DNA from: Atrichornis clamosus
Taxonomy: Eukaryota > Chordata > Aves > Passeriformes > Menuridae
Assembly (NCBI GenBank): GCA_013400975.1
Contig: WBMZ01011891.1
Coordinates: forward strand, 1-64,000
Reading direction: 5' to 3'
Length of the DNA stretch: 64,000 bases
The notes below the pieces were generated by a model. That model worked only from the letters and a program-made list of their open reading frames with translations, was not told the origin of the DNA and made no database searches. The translations under genes and the position numbers were made by a program. Shown piece by piece: positions 48,746-62,300 of this stretch. Every line of letters starts with the position of its first letter. Position 1 is the first letter of the stretch.

Positions 48746-49299
48746 CCACCCAAGGTTTAAATAAATACCAGCACCACGTGTTGATGCTGCGTTCCCATGG
48801 CTGGAGCACCTCTGGGCTGCTGCTGTGCCTGACATGGGGCTCTGCTCCACCTAAATCTCCTCTATCAGGGGTGCTGGGTGCACAGAGCTGCTTTTGAAAA
48901 AGCACAAGGGGGAAAGATCGAGCCCCACCACACCTAAGCTCACTGCACCTGGTTTTCCAGAGACCCTCATGTTCCTCCAGTGAAGTTTGGGAGAGTAGAA
49001 CTGGCACAGGCAGCACTCCCATGGCAGCATCAGGCTGTGCAGAGGCTGCTGCACGGGCTCCCTTGGCTTGTTTTTCAAACCTTTCTGCTCATTCCTTTCC
49101 TGACACTGTTATTTGCTGCTCTGGGTGCCGTGGGACGATTGTCCCCACGTCTCTCTATAAAGAGCCATGGCTGATGGTTTGTATGAGGAACATACACACA
49201 GGTCTAAAGTGCCTGATAAATAGGTCCTGGGCCTTGAAATCTATTCCTACTGTGAAGATGTTTGCTGCGACTATTTTTACTTCAACATCATTTTCTCTC

Positions 49300-49319
49300 T
49301 TTTTTTTTTTTTTTTTTTT
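49300..49319. repeat. T(20) tract
   Basis: Twenty consecutive T. On the transcript strand it is an A-run. No retroelement body adjoins it. Confidence 0.93.
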
Positions 49320-52137
49320 AACCATCCTTCCTCTTTTTTCCTTGGTCAAATTGGGACAGAGAGGGATTTCTTGCCGACTAATTAAAGTCCCACATGTTAA
49401 TGAACTCCCAACACTTTACTGCCTCAGAGTGTCTGCAGCCCCACAGGAAATTAATAAGAGCTTTAATCACGAAGAGACTTGAAAGGTCAGTGCCTGCTAT
49501 GGGTCTCCAAACACAGAAGGCAACGGAATCATATCATATTTTTAAAACACCCTGCTGAGAAGCCACGGGGCTGAGGCCAGAGGCAAAATAACAGGCAGAA
49601 AATGAGAGGTACAGCTGCCGTCACAGGGTGAGGGAAAAGCAGGACAGGAGAGGATGTAATCACACACTCTGCCTTTGTCTTCTATTTAATCTGCCCTACC
49701 TTTGTTATTTCTTTTTCTCTCAGAGCAAGGCCAAATTACACGTGATCGATCTGCTTGAGAGTAACCCTTTACCACCCCACCTGATGGCTCATCTCCTGAC
49801 CTTCCTCTCCATCCTATTGCCAAACGAGCTCTCCCTAGTTTTCCATTCCTCGTTACTTGAGCGCATCTTCCTAAAGCTCCTTTCAAGATATTAAGAGGTA
49901 CATAGAAAAATTGATATTGTAAGTAGATGCTCCAGATGGACCAATTACTGAATTAATCCATAATACCCACCTGGCTCCAGCAGCCAGTTATTTACAGCAG
50001 GCACCAAAGCACACACATAATCTATTCACTCCTCAGCACAGTATCAAAGAGCAGCATTACAAGCACCAGCTCCACGAGCTATTTTTAGTCCAGCCCCAGT
50101 GAAGTTTCAGTGCTTGAAGGACTCCAGCTCGAGGAGCATCTCCAAGTGGAGGAACAAACTCAGAAGGATTACTTGGAATGAGTGCTTCTGGGGCTGGACT
50201 GCACAGCCCTATTAGCAAATGGACTGGGGTGATGTTTCCATGTGCTTATTCCTGGGACAAACCTCAGCCTGTCATGGAATAAACATCCAGTACAGAAGCA
50301 TCACCTCTAGGACCAACAGGAGAAACCATCTCAAGGTCACAGCTGTGACTTCACACCTGGCCTGGCCACCCCAAGCTGCCCACAGCACAGAAGACACCAG
50401 ACCGATATTCAGTGCACAAGTCAGGAAAGCTTCAGTTGTCCCAACCTGGGCCCCCAAACCAAGCTGAAGACCCTTGGCTGTTTTGAGGACCCTCAAAGCT
50501 GTGCATCCACACATCCTCCTCGCCTTTCCCAGTCCGTCTGAGAGGTTCTGGCAGCTCTTCCCTCTCCTCCTGCTCTCCCTGATTTCTCTGACCTCTGAAC
50601 CTGCAGTGATGCGATTTCCTACCTGATTGACTGTAAAAGCTTCAGCTCCTCTAATCACAGATCAATGGCTTGTTCCATGGAGAGAAAATCATCCTCTGTG
50701 GTGTTTATCATCCCTGCAAATTCCTGCTGTCCTGCTCTTGCTCCTCTGCCTCTTTAACCCCTTGCCACCCACAGCTTCCTGTTGCTCTCACACTGGATGA
50801 TGCTTGGAACAGGCTGAGGAGGGAAGCAATTCCTTCAGGATGTACAAGCAGCTGCTCCCAGCGCCCTCACCAACACATTTTCTCCATAGATCTCTGGTCC
50901 TGACTTTCACTGAAGCCTTTTACCCCTCATATTCTCTCAGACTCCTCAACACAGTTGTAATCTCAATATTAAGAAAGAATGAGGCCAGAAGTGAGTCCAA
51001 GGAGAAACCAAACTTCCCTGCAAGCTGGAAGGAGGTGCCAGAGGAGCAGGAAATTTGGCCACTCAAGGTGAGCATCCAGACCTAAGAGCAGAGTCTGGCT
51101 CAGTCACAAAGTGAGCTCCTGCAAGGCTGATACCCAGGATCAGACCTAACACATCACTGCTCCAGCCCAACTCCAGAGCACATTCAAAGACTTTTACGCT
51201 CCAGAGGCCTTTCAATTTTTAGGTTTACAAGCTAAATCCCAAGCGGGAAGGAGGCCCCAGCACTCCTGCCGAGGCTCAAACAAAGACTTGGCAATGCATA
51301 GCCCAGGAGAAAACCCAACAATCCAACAGCATCAGAGACACTTCAGACACCTTCCTGCTTGCAGGCTCACAGCAAGTGCTTCTTCCCTCGAGTTCAAAGC
51401 CTTTTCCCTTCGGGCAGGTTATAATTGAGCACCGTGACGTTCCCCACACGCCCGCTCTCGGAGGCGCGGCGCCGGACGAGACCCGTCAGCGCTCCAGTTT
51501 CTCTCCGGCAATTCCTCGATCTCATTTTGACTCACGGTTCCTCATCCCCTCTAGGGATTTGGCCCCATCTACAGAGATAATTGGAAACACACCCTCTGCG
51601 TTCTCCTCCTGTCAGGAGCCAGCTGTCTGAGGCTTTAAAGGCAATCTCCCTGTTTTCCTCCCCCTGCTCCCCATGAAAGCGTCTGCTGAGATCCTGGGGA
51701 GCGGGAGGAGACAGCCCCACTCCCTCCCCAAATATCTCATCCTCTGCAGGCCAGCCACAGCTTCTCCCTTAATTTCCAGACAGATTTCATCTGACAGCAC
51801 TTTAGGAAGTGATAGGAGAAATCACCATCGGAGCAATAATACGATTACAGTCCCTCAACAGCCATAGCTGAAGCTGCAATAACTGTATGAGGCTTTAGCC
51901 TCATCTCAACCCATCCTGCCCCAAGCACCCCAATCCCCACTCCTGCTACTTTTTTTATTATATTTGATTATCTGGCTGCACCAGAGTGGGGGAAAAGCAC
52001 GCAAACCCATGGGAGATGCAGACAGCAAACTTTCCTGCTGAGAGCTGGCCCTCCCACCACATCCCTTCCTCCCTGCAACAGGGAATGTCTTCCTTTTCCC
52101 GCCGTCGGCACTGACGTTGGCCTTCTGAACAACTGGG

Positions 52138-52204
52138 ATATATATATATACACACACACAGATACATATATATATATATATANNNNNNNNNNNNNNTATA
52201 TATA
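52138..52204. repeat. TA/CA microsatellite containing an assembly gap
   Basis: TA repeats, a CA run (52150-52160), then TA repeats up to 14 N (52183-52196) and TATATATA on the far side. The true array length is unknown. Confidence 0.95.
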
Positions 52205-52430
52205 AAGAAGAACAACCCACTTAATGAGCTCTGATACCCTCCTTGTAAAGAGTGGGAAATTATCTGCGAGTCTAGGAATATCTTCATTAAAAATGCATTT
52301 AGCTGTGGAGCGCTCCGAAAGAGAGACCTGTAATACATGAAAGATTAGCCCCAGATTGCTGATTGGGCTCTTTCACATCGTTATGGTAATTAGACTCACA
52401 CAGCCTGTTGTGCTGACTCCGACACTTTGC
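52200..52430. other. Candidate conserved non-coding element
   Basis: CTTCATTAAAAATGCATTTA, CTGTAATACATGAAAGATTA and CGTTATGGTAATTAGACTCA, starting directly after the TA microsatellite. Confidence 0.35.
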
Positions 52431-52624
52431 CGGGTTTGCCTTTGTCTGGGATTTAAGGTGGATTTTCCCCCATTCTTCTCCCCTTCTCCCTCCTCTCCAA
52501 TTCCTCCATCTCGGCCCCTGGCCAAGGAGCGGGCACTACCTCGGCTCATCAATATGCCAAGTGCTGGGATCCGACTCACCCCACTCCCGGCTGCCTCTGC
52601 CAACCCCAGTCCTGCCTTGCACAG

Positions 52625-52760
52625 AGGGGAAAGAAATTAATGGTAATTACGAGGTGTGAGTGGGTATTACAGCTCTCAATCTGATTGCCACCGAAACCAA
52701 ATAAAAATGCAACTTAATCAGCCAATTATTAAAGCAGGGAATAAACAAACGGAGATGCGC
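52625..52760. other. Candidate conserved non-coding element
   Basis: GAAATTAATGGTAATTACGA, GGGTATTACAGCTCTCAATC and CAACTTAATCAGCCAATTAT then TAAAGC. Several TAAT cores lie within 110 bp. Confidence 0.38.
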
Positions 52761-54475
52761 CCTCGTCCTTCCCAACTCCCTTCCCTGCCTGTGGACCAGG
52801 GATGCCTCACTCCAGCTGGTTGGAGTTCTCTGTGCCCCGTCTATATCATCTGAAAGGGAAATCCAGCTCAGCCCACCCAGACTGTGGAGCTGGAGCAAAG
52901 AGCTGTGCTTCAGACGAGGAGTGAGGGGGAAGGAAAGCACTCAGAAGGTTTCCGAGGAGGAGCACATCTAATGATTGCAGTTTCCAACAAGTCTCCTGGC
53001 TCACCCCCTTGATGTGAAGTACTGCTCATCTTTCCTGAGCTGCTGAACCCCTTCCATGGATCACACGGCTGCAGACCCCCTCCGAGCCACATGGGCAAGG
53101 CATGAAGCTGGCAGGGAGCCACCTGCTTCACCCTGACAAGGAGAAAGGGCCATTCCACGGCGCGTAACCTCACACAGCGAAGCCGGGAATGTGCCGTGTC
53201 ACTGCTCAGGCACCACTGCAGCTTCTGCCCCTGAGCTACAGCAGACATCAAAATAACCTCTCCCTGGGGTCTGAACTCGAGATCCACACCCTCAAAGTCC
53301 TTCACTGCTCCCCAGCTCCTGAGGATCAATCAAAACCTATAAAAAAGCAGGAGGTCAGCAACCCCTGGGCAGCAAAGGTTTCCAAAATCCCTACTGGTCA
53401 TCAACTGCTGAAGCACCTCTGGGATTGAGAGGAATTTTAGATGCAGTGGTTAAATCCAGCCAGCCCAGAAAGCAGAGAGTACAACCTACCAAAAGGTCAC
53501 CTCATCCCATCACACAAACAACAAGGCGCTGCTTTCTCCCTCCTAAAATAAGTCTGGGCTTCTCCGCTGCCGCCATCCCAAATGACAATGCTCCTCTGGT
53601 GACCCCAAGCCGGTGCCAGCCCCTATCATAACTCGCTAATCCCAGCCACAAAGCCCTCTAACCCCTCTGCTCACCCCCTTATCTCTTGCTCCCCTATCTG
53701 CCCACCTTAGGTTTCAGTTGGGGCTTGCCTAATCCGGCTCCGAGCCCAGGGGATCTCGTGGAGCCACTGGCCTTGTATTAACCTTATGGTACTGGGGCAG
53801 GTTTGGAGACTTTCCAAATGTGATCTGAGTGTCTGACTCAGAATAATAATAGACAGGAACAATCGTAAATTAACCTCCTCGTCCATCTCTCCCTTCCTCA
53901 TACATGTATTAATGTGTTTCTATAGCCCCTCCACATCCTCCCTCCGCTCTATTCATCCATCTATCCCTGGCATGTCCTTTAATTACCTCCCCATTAGGTT
54001 TCCTCTTTCCTGGCTCCACATTTTGATCCCTTCTCTGACTGCCCTGGGGAATAAGTTTTAACTCTGCAACAGACCACGGGGGAAGATTTTGGGCAAGTGT
54101 CTGGGCACAGGGAGGTGCTGAGCTCTATGCTCCTCAAGGAGGTCTCAAAAAATTCCTTCCTGGAAGCAAAAGAGCTTCTGATTCAGTGGAGGAAGCTGTA
54201 AGCTGGACACCTGGCCCAGGGCACACAGCTGGGGTGCCAATGTGTTCCAAACCACCACTGGGCAGAGGAGAAAGACAAGCCACAGCTCCCATAAAGATTG
54301 CAGCTTTGGAAACCCATCCTGTTCCTCCTGATCCCATCCCCTTCAAATCCTTCTGTCAAATTCCCATCTTCTCCAAGTCCTTACAAAAAAGAGAGCAAGG
54401 AGGATGCAATGGAGGCTGCTGCCTTCTCTAGGGAGCAGGGGCTTGCAGAGACAGGCCAGAGAAACACTGGCAGAA

Positions 54476-54697
54476 TTAGACTGGATATTTGGAAAGATTT
54501 CTTCACCAAAAGGGTTGCCAAGCCCTGGCACAGGCGCCCAGGGCAGTGGTGGAGTCACCATCCCTGCAGGGATTTAAAAGATGCGGAGATGTGGCATTTA
54601 GGGATGTGGGTTAGTGGTGGGCTTGGCAGTACAGGGCTAACAGTTGGACTCCATGGTCTTAAGAGGTTATTTCCAACCTAAATCGATGCTACGACTC
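54476..54697 (+). repeat. CR1-type 3' fragment, second subfamily
   Basis: CTGGATATTTGGAAAGATTT, CAGTGGTGGAGTCACCATCC, GGGATTTAAAAGATGCGGAG and GGTTATTTCCAACCTAAATC. The same subfamily is seen antisense at 3301 and as a stub at 3684. Confidence 0.9.
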
Positions 54698-55619
54698 CAC
54701 CCCTGCATGGTTTCGGTAAACCATGGTGGTTGCTGACACAGCCTTTGCCTCTGGAGCAAGCAGATGGAACTTCTTCCCGCTCCCAGCCTCCGGAGCCAGC
54801 GTTCATGTCCAAAAAGCACAGCAGAGGCTCTCTGTGAACAACACCACCACCACAAATAAACCCAAGCACCAGCAGGATGACAGCTGTAATGGACCAGTGC
54901 ATACGTCCCACTCGGAGGTTTCGGAGAGGCTGTTCTGCTGCTGATGACGGATGGCATTTGGATTTCAGCGAGACAGTTTGCACGGGAAAGCTGCAGAGCA
55001 GCCAGTTCGAAGTCACCCTCTCCTCTTCCCCCAGCAATTGCTTAATAAGCTTTGTAGCACAGCAGCCCCCATCGCTGTGCCCGCGTCTGGCGGGGAGGGA
55101 CAACGTCACACCGGGAAGCCACCACCTACAGACTGCCCCAGACTCCACCGTGGAGCAGCACCAGCTGTACCCATCCCATCCCCACCACTTATTTGCCCTT
55201 AAAGCCCCCAGCCATGAGACACACCAATCTCCCCATCCCCTCTCAGTGCTTTCCAATGCTTGCACCAGACTGCTATTCCCAAATATCTAACCTTGATCTT
55301 CCCTACTGCAAATTAATCTGATTCCTTCCTGTTCTGTCTAGCAGTGGACATGGAGAGCAATCGATCGGTCTCTTTTCTATAACAACTTCTGACATATTGG
55401 AAAAAACGAGATCGCATCTCCCTCTCTCGCCTTCAGGTCCCACAGGCGGCGCTCAGAGGTTTTCCAGGAGCTCTGCTTGGCTCCACAAATACCCAGCCCT
55501 GCTCCACAGGGAGAGGAGCTGATCTGCAGATCTGCTCCTTCCCTCTCCTGCTACTCTGAGAGTTACACAGCGGGGCTGAAGCCCCCGAGCCTGAAGGCAT
55601 GAGGTGGGGAAGGATATGG

Positions 55620-55862
55620 GAATTAATGGCTTTAAACTGAAAGACTGAAAGTTTAGGTTAGTTTTTAGGAAGAAATTCTTCCCTGTGAGGGTGGTGAGGC
55701 CAGAGAAGCTGTAGCTGCCCCATCCCTGAAAGTTTTCAAGGTCAGGCTGAATGGGGTTTGGAGCAACCTGGTCTAGTGGCAGGTGTCCCTGCCCATGGCA
55801 GGGGATGGAATGAGAAGGTCTTTAAGGTCCCTTCCAACCCAAACCATTCTGTGATTCTGTAA
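55620..55862 (+). repeat. CR1 3' fragment
   Basis: AATTAATGGCTTTAAACTGA, GGAAGAAATTCTTCCCTGTG, CCTGCCCATGGCAGGGGATG and CAAACCATTCTGTGATTCTG. An internal deletion has removed the GCACTGGCACAGGTTGCC segment after GGTGAGG. Confidence 0.95.
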
Positions 55863-56250
55863 TATGCAACAGACCAGATGATCATTTCTAACTCAGGCAA
55901 TAGAAAAACTCCCAAAAGCAACATCAAGCCCTGCTCCCTGCACGCACACACAGCTGCATCTCCCTCCAGTGCTGCATTTCCCCCACTGAGTGCCCCTGAG
56001 TGGGTGCCCAAGTCCCACTTTCCCAGGAGGGTCTGTGCTGGAGCTGGTTCCCCAGCTGTGTGCTGCCATCCCAGGATCTGTGTGACCACACTGAGCACCA
56101 CCACAGCATTTGGGACATCAAAACAAGGGTGAGTGGCTTTGTCAGGAGCACTGCTATTTATACCCAAGGGTCTGATGAGCACCAGCAACAAGGGAGACAC
56201 AAAGGCGAGCGGCAGGAGCTTGATTACCTGCGGGTATTTTTAGAGTATGC

Positions 56251-56264
56251 GGGGGGGGGGGGGG
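56251..56264. repeat. G(14) tract
   Basis: Fourteen G in a row on the + strand (C on the transcript). Homopolymer length here is likely to vary or be miscalled. Confidence 0.93.
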
Positions 56265-57809
56265 TGCAGTAGAATTCTCTGCTCCCAAGGCTGAGGGTTT
56301 TCATTCCCCTCCTTCAATCTCAAACGGCAGCACTGCTGCTGCTCCCCAGCATTAGACCCCTGCCTGCCACCTCACTTGTGCTCCCAACTGCAAATGGGTA
56401 AATCGCTGCAATTACACTCAAAAAGTCACATCCCCATCCTTCCTTCCCCCCGCTCCTCTGCACACATGCCCGAACCCTGCAAAACAAAGTAATGGGTGGC
56501 AATTGAAATGCTTACACAGGTAATGGAGCCCACGTCCTGCCCTGGTGGGTGCTGCTCCTTTGCCTGGCAGCGGGAGCTGGGTGCCTGCGTGGGAACACAG
56601 CAAGGAATCATCTCCAGTCCAAGGGGAGGCAGCAGCTTTTCTAACTCCCAGGTGAGGGCCAGGCTCCATCGGGGCTGACTCACAGGCAGGCAGGAGCTGG
56701 TGTTTGCTGGCACATTAACACAGCTGTGTCAGCTTCCAGGTGAATCAGCTTTGCTTCATCAGACACATCAACAGACTCAGCACTGCCATCTCCTCTCCTG
56801 TTCAGATTTATTTTAATGGCAAGATGCAAATAGCATTCTCTCTCTCATTTTCCTACCCACATCCATCTGGAAATACCTCTCAGAGCATCTACTTCTGAGT
56901 TAGTGACTTTTTCAGCACTCCCCTCTCCTCCTTCCCACCTTGCCCTGATCCAGGCTCAGGTCTGCAGAAGGGACCAGTGAATCTGGAATGGGAACAGTCT
57001 GGGTTGCTGCAGTCTTTTTTAAAGACCAGAGTGTCTAAAAGCTGGGCCCTTTCTGACCAAAACCTCAGAAACTGTTTCTCCAAAGAGGCCAGCATCCCAT
57101 CTTCATCCTGTGCATTGACCCACAGGATGGGTGCCAGCACACCTGGAGTTTCAGAGCTTTCCTTGAACATCTCATTTCCAAATTAAAGATGCTGGACACC
57201 CAATAGTTTCTACTTGTATAGAAAAATACCAGCACAGCACCTCTGAAAACCAGGCTGTGTCTCCAGGGACCTGTGGTGGGTACAGGCACAGGGCAGCTAA
57301 GGAGAGAATAACTTCACAGCGACTAACCAGCCACATCAAAACCTTCCCAAAGGGGTTTCTGTTTCTCAGGCACTCCAGGAAGGGTGTCTGCCAGCACACA
57401 GCTCCCCTGGAAGCCGTCAGCTCTTCCCGACTCCCCTTGGATACGCAAGAGCCATTTCAGCCTTGTCCTTGGACACCTCTTACACGCAGCAAATTAATAC
57501 CGGCAATCAATCATTAATCAGAGCTCTCCTCCAGCTACCAGGCAAGGGAGCTGAAGCAGGCCAGGCTCTGCTCCCATTTATGTCAGACAAATGCAAGCCC
57601 GTGGAGCGACTCCAGATCTACACGGCGCAACAGACAGCAGAACAGGGCTGGGCACTCAATCACCAGCACCCGAAGCCAAGCAGAGCAGTCAGTGGCCCGG
57701 CAGCTGGGCCAGGCTTCAGCGGCTCCAGCAAGGCTATTAACGAAGAGAAAAGGGAAGAAAAAGTACCCCAATGGTTATTCACCCGCCCGGCCTCGCTAAG
57801 AGAATGTAA

Positions 57810-58160
57810 TCATTAGATACGGCTTTTCCCATTATAGCTCGTTAATGACTTGCCATTGTCCTCCGACGTGTGAGGAGGGAAGCATGGAGGACAGAACTGG
57901 CCTGATTGCTGAGGTGTTCTGGACTCGCCACAAGTGCAATTAAAAGCTGCTATTGCCCATTTCTTATAAAGGCAGCTTGGCAATTAAATCTGCTCTGCCC
58001 GGAATTGTGTCTTCCCTTATATATACACACATACCTATAGAGATATAGGTAGCTTTTAAACGCAATTATTTGCAAAATAAGGAATGACCTAATTCTGCAG
58101 GCATTTCAAAAGGACTCCCATCATTCCAGACTGTATAAATATTTTTAATATCCTCAGCAC
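57810..58160. other. Candidate conserved non-coding element
   Basis: CCATTATAGCTCGTTAATGA, GGCAGCTTGGCAATTAAATC, CTTTTAAACGCAATTATTTG and CTGTATAAATATTTTTAATA, with a short TATA/ACAC run near 58019-58050. Confidence 0.38.
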
Positions 58161-58804
58161 GGCCATCCAGCCTGTCCAACTGCTGCAGGGCTATTTCTTC
58201 CGTGCTTCAAGCCACCCATGCCCACCCTGAAATACGGGAGCCGTAATCCATGCGCCCAACCGAGGCTCCTAACCCGCTCATTTTAATTATCTGTGACACC
58301 AGCTATAGATGTGCACTGTGAAACTCATGATCTCGTGATTTCCAGCAGCTCCCTTCAGGGACCACGCGACGCATGACTGCCACAGCCCCGCTCATAAACT
58401 GCTCTGCCTGCGCTGAGGGGACAGTGGTGGCTTTTACGGGCTGTGCCGCCTCCCAACTATTTGTAGCTACTGTAAAAACCATGTGGCAACCGCCTGGAAA
58501 AGGGCAGAACAGCAGCCTGGGGGAGATTTGAGAGCCAAAAGATCTCCTAGAAGGATGCAACCTGCTGGGAATGCAGGGGGAATGAACAGTTAGGCTCTGC
58601 TCTGGCCACAGAGCAAACGCCAGGTAGGGGAAGCACCTTAATGCTTGCCTGGTCGAAACCTTGCACATCTCCAACAAGTCAGCAGGGTTTCTCCTGTTTT
58701 TCCATGGAATGAAGAGCTCCAGCAGCACCAACACAGCGTGTAGCCCTGCTGCCTTAGGTCCCTGCAGACTCCTGGAAGCAGCCTGCCATGGCTGCCTTTA
58801 ATAA

Positions 58805-59165
58805 CTTCGCAATCAGGTTTAAATTGCCACTGCAAAAGGTTTATAAAAGTTTGTGTTGCCTGCTAATTAAATCCATACAAATGCCGGCTTGGCATTAATT
58901 TACTGTAAAATTAGCGTGAGGCTACAGTGGGTTATTTTCTAGAAGCTTGTCCACGCTGAACTACCACTGAGGAGCAGCTGACCTTGGGAATTATCTCCCC
59001 AAAGCCTCCCTGCCACAGATCAGACACAGCTTTTCTTCCAGGCGCCACATGCAAATATTGTTGCTTTTCAATTATTTGCTGACTGATCCAGTGGCTGGGA
59101 GACAGCAGCTAATTAAAATCTAATTGAAATAAAATAATTTCCAATTCTGCTGCCTTTCATCGCCT
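58805..59165. other. Candidate conserved non-coding element
   Basis: CTGCTAATTAAATCCATACA, TTGGCATTAATTTACTGTAA, GCTTTTCAATTATTTGCTG and CTAATTAAAATCTAATTGAA. Two AT blocks flank an ordinary centre. Confidence 0.4.
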
Positions 59166-59457
59166 CTTGGAGCAAAGGTTCCCTGTCTCAGGTACTGGCT
59201 GTCCTCGGTCCTATTTGTCCCTTAGCTCTGCAAACAGCCCATCCTGCTCTCTGCCAGGGTATTTCTGGATGTGGAGCCAGGATATATCCCCATGGGGTAA
59301 ATAAGGACATGGGGGAACAAGGGAAATCTTGAGACGGGGAAATGAAAAGGGAGCAAAGCGAGGAAAAGGAAGAGGATGGCAAGAAGAGGCATGAAGCAGG
59401 CAGGGGAGGGAGAAGAGAGGACAAAGGCAGGGAAGAAGGAAGTTCCAGCCATTTGGA

Positions 59458-59584
59458 TGTCCAAGGCCAGGCTGGATGGGACTTGGAGCAACCTGGTCTA
59501 GGGGCAGGTACCCCTGCTCACAGCAGGGGTTGGAACACGATGAATTTTAATGTCTTTTCCAACCCAAACCACTCTGGGATTCGG
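59458..59584 (+). repeat. CR1 3' fragment
   Basis: GTCCAAGGCCAGGCTGGATG, GGAGCAACCTGGTCTAGGGG and CTTTTCCAACCCAAACCACT. It abuts a purine-rich stretch (59335-59445). Confidence 0.93.
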
Positions 59585-61774
59585 AGAGCAATGAGACATC
59601 TCTGCTCCCAGAGCAGTCCCCAGCCTGCACCTGGACCAAGCAACATCTGAGCACAGAGGACAAACACACCCTCAGGTTCACTCTGGAAGCTCAACCCCAC
59701 TGCTTCCATGGGAAGATATCCCAGTGGGGATGGAGCAGAAATGAGCATGACAGCAATGCCAGCACAGCCTCATCCTACTAGGCTGAGCTGAGGGATCCCC
59801 TCCGGCTGCACAGCAGGGGCAAGGAGCAAGCTGGCTGCACAACCACCTCTATTTTGCCCTTAAAAGTGAGGAAAAAAATCCTCTGCATAATTCAAGCAGA
59901 GGTGGCAGAAATGGCTTCCTGATATAGCTGCGCCTCAGCCACCAAATATAGAACTGGACACACTGTATAAAACCCAATTACTACTGTGAAAACCTCTCTC
60001 AGACATACACACTTGAGACTGTATTAACTCCAGCAACACACTATATCTTGTCATGCCAATAAAGTTCTTGACACTGAAATTGAGAGGAGGGAGAGCATCT
60101 ATATGTACATGGGGACTATGGAGAGAGAGCCACGGAAAGCCAAGGATACGGCAGCAGCAGTTGATTGTAACAAACCAGTTCAATTTGCCTGATACGGTTG
60201 CCCTAGTATTTTTTTTTCCTTTTTTCCTCACCGCCTTTACAGCTCAGCAGGAGCAATCATAGTAATAATTAAAAAAATCCAACCAGAGTTATAAATAAAA
60301 TGAGAGACAAAGAAAGAAAGGAAGCAGAGCACGCGGTGTTTAGAGGCAGCAAAGCCGCCACGCCGAGGGCTTTGGAGAGCAGCCCTCCTGTGTGCCCTCC
60401 CAGCTACCCTGCATTTATCCCTTTGTGGCCAGATCGGATGCTGCACCTCCAGTTGGTCACTCCATGACCACGTGTGACAGGCAGCACAAGAGCATCCGAT
60501 GGTGATGCTAAAAGTGCAGGGATGGGGAGGTGCCACGGCCAATCCCCCCCTTTTTGGGTGATGGGGAAGTGCAGAGGGGCTCTGTGCTCCAGTAGAAGGA
60601 AAGCTGCCAGCCTTCCCCTTTCCTCCCATCCTGTCCCTCCATTTACAGCATCCTCCCCCTCCTCAGGCAGAACCTCAGGAGCACAGCTCCCTCCGAGACA
60701 CCCACCACAAGTCCCTTTTCCTGGAGTTCTGCTCGCAGCTGGCTCCCACCTGGAGCGCTCAGCTAACCAAGGCTGCTGCTCCTCAGGTTTCACTCCAGCG
60801 AAACATTCTTCATTATTAATCCTCGGAAGAGGTTGCAGAGGATCACGCTGATCAAATGATATCTGCATTAGCAGGAACACAGCAGAGCTGTCACTACTCA
60901 CACAGCTCTTTCTCCCTCTCAATATTCACAGGAGCTTAAGGGCTAAACAAACTTGGTTTGAGGAAGGAAGGGAGAGTGGAAACCTTTGGTCTGTACCACG
61001 TGGATCACAGTGGGCTGTGGGAAATGGCAGTGATGACCAGCAGCTCAAGTTTGGGGAAGCCATCCCCAGCTGGGATATTTGGGAGGCAGAGTACCAGCCA
61101 GGAGGATGCTGCAGCATCCATGACGGACCTGCTCCCACTCCTGGTGGGCATGAGACCCCGGCAGCAACTTGCCCTCCTTCCTACTGCAGAGACAGAGGAA
61201 TCTCCTGGAAAATAAATTTCCCTATCCCAGCTCCTCAGTAGTCAGGGGAGAGATGCTGCAGGAGAGGATGAGGACTATGGATATTGCCACTGCTGTGATT
61301 CTGCAAGGGATGCACAGCACCAGGGGGAAATTCACAGCTGCCCCCAGATCTGGGGAGTCTCAAATTGCAAAATAGAGCGGGGGAAAAAAAAATTCAACTC
61401 AGTTTTGGTCTCATTCATGGCCACACAGACATTTTCTAGCACCAATCAACTGTATATCCATGTGTCCCAAACTGAAGTAAGCTGGACTGAAGGTTCCCTT
61501 GCGTTGCTCAGGTGGCATTTGGGACAGATCTGAACAGGCTTTTCCTTGTCAAACCAGTCCCTGATCAAGTGGGGAGCACAGGGCAGGGAGAGAGGAAGAC
61601 AGCACCCAACTGCACACCTTGCACAGAAACCTCTGTAGAAGGTTTAATTTAAAAAAATAAAAGGACAATCACGGAGCGGGACTCGCTCTGGATTCGCACT
61701 GGGGCAAGAAGAGGCCCTCCTCTGCCCCTCGGAGCACGGGCAAAATGCTTCCCATCCCTTCATGCTCTTGGGGG

Positions 61775-62300
61775 AAGATGATGGTTCTTCATATTAATGA
61801 TAAGTGTCAGCGTATCAATTTCAGCCTCTCTGTGAGTTGAGATGAAACATGTGCCAAGGTCAGGGCTGGGAGGCTTAAGTGTATCTATTGTCATCCGCAT
61901 AATAGCACACGGATTCATTTCTATCATTTTTATCTCCCTTCTTTTTTAATAATCCTATAGCGAGGATATAATTCTCTATTAATACATTATAGAAGAAGCT
62001 TAATGGAAAAAAGCAGGGTGCTGCCTTTTTTTTTTTCTCCCGACTTACAAGCAGCGCATACAGACAGGCGGGGTCTGAGGTTGCCTGTTCTCTCATTTTT
62101 TGAACTGAAAAAATGTTTTCACTACTTGACTTGCCTCTTCTTTTTTCCCCATTACCTCAGCCAAAACAAGAATACAGAGCTCTACCTCCTGGGGCGGCTC
62201 ATTAGAGGTTCCCCAAATTGGAGGTTTTCTGAGCCGTTATTTCACGGTGCGGGGTTTAACAAGGACATCTCTCCCACGAGCTTTTCTCCAAAATAAGCAT
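61775..62300. other. Candidate conserved non-coding element(s)
   Basis: CTTCATATTAATGATAAGTG, CGCATAATAGCACACGGATT, CTATTAATACATTATAGAAG and GGTTCCCCAAATTGGAGG. A T-rich run (62027-62037) interrupts it. Confidence 0.4.

Noticed and set aside
54678..55265. 195-codon minus-strand frame
   Set aside because: No signal peptide, domain or splice context. It begins next to a CR1 fragment and looks like chance.
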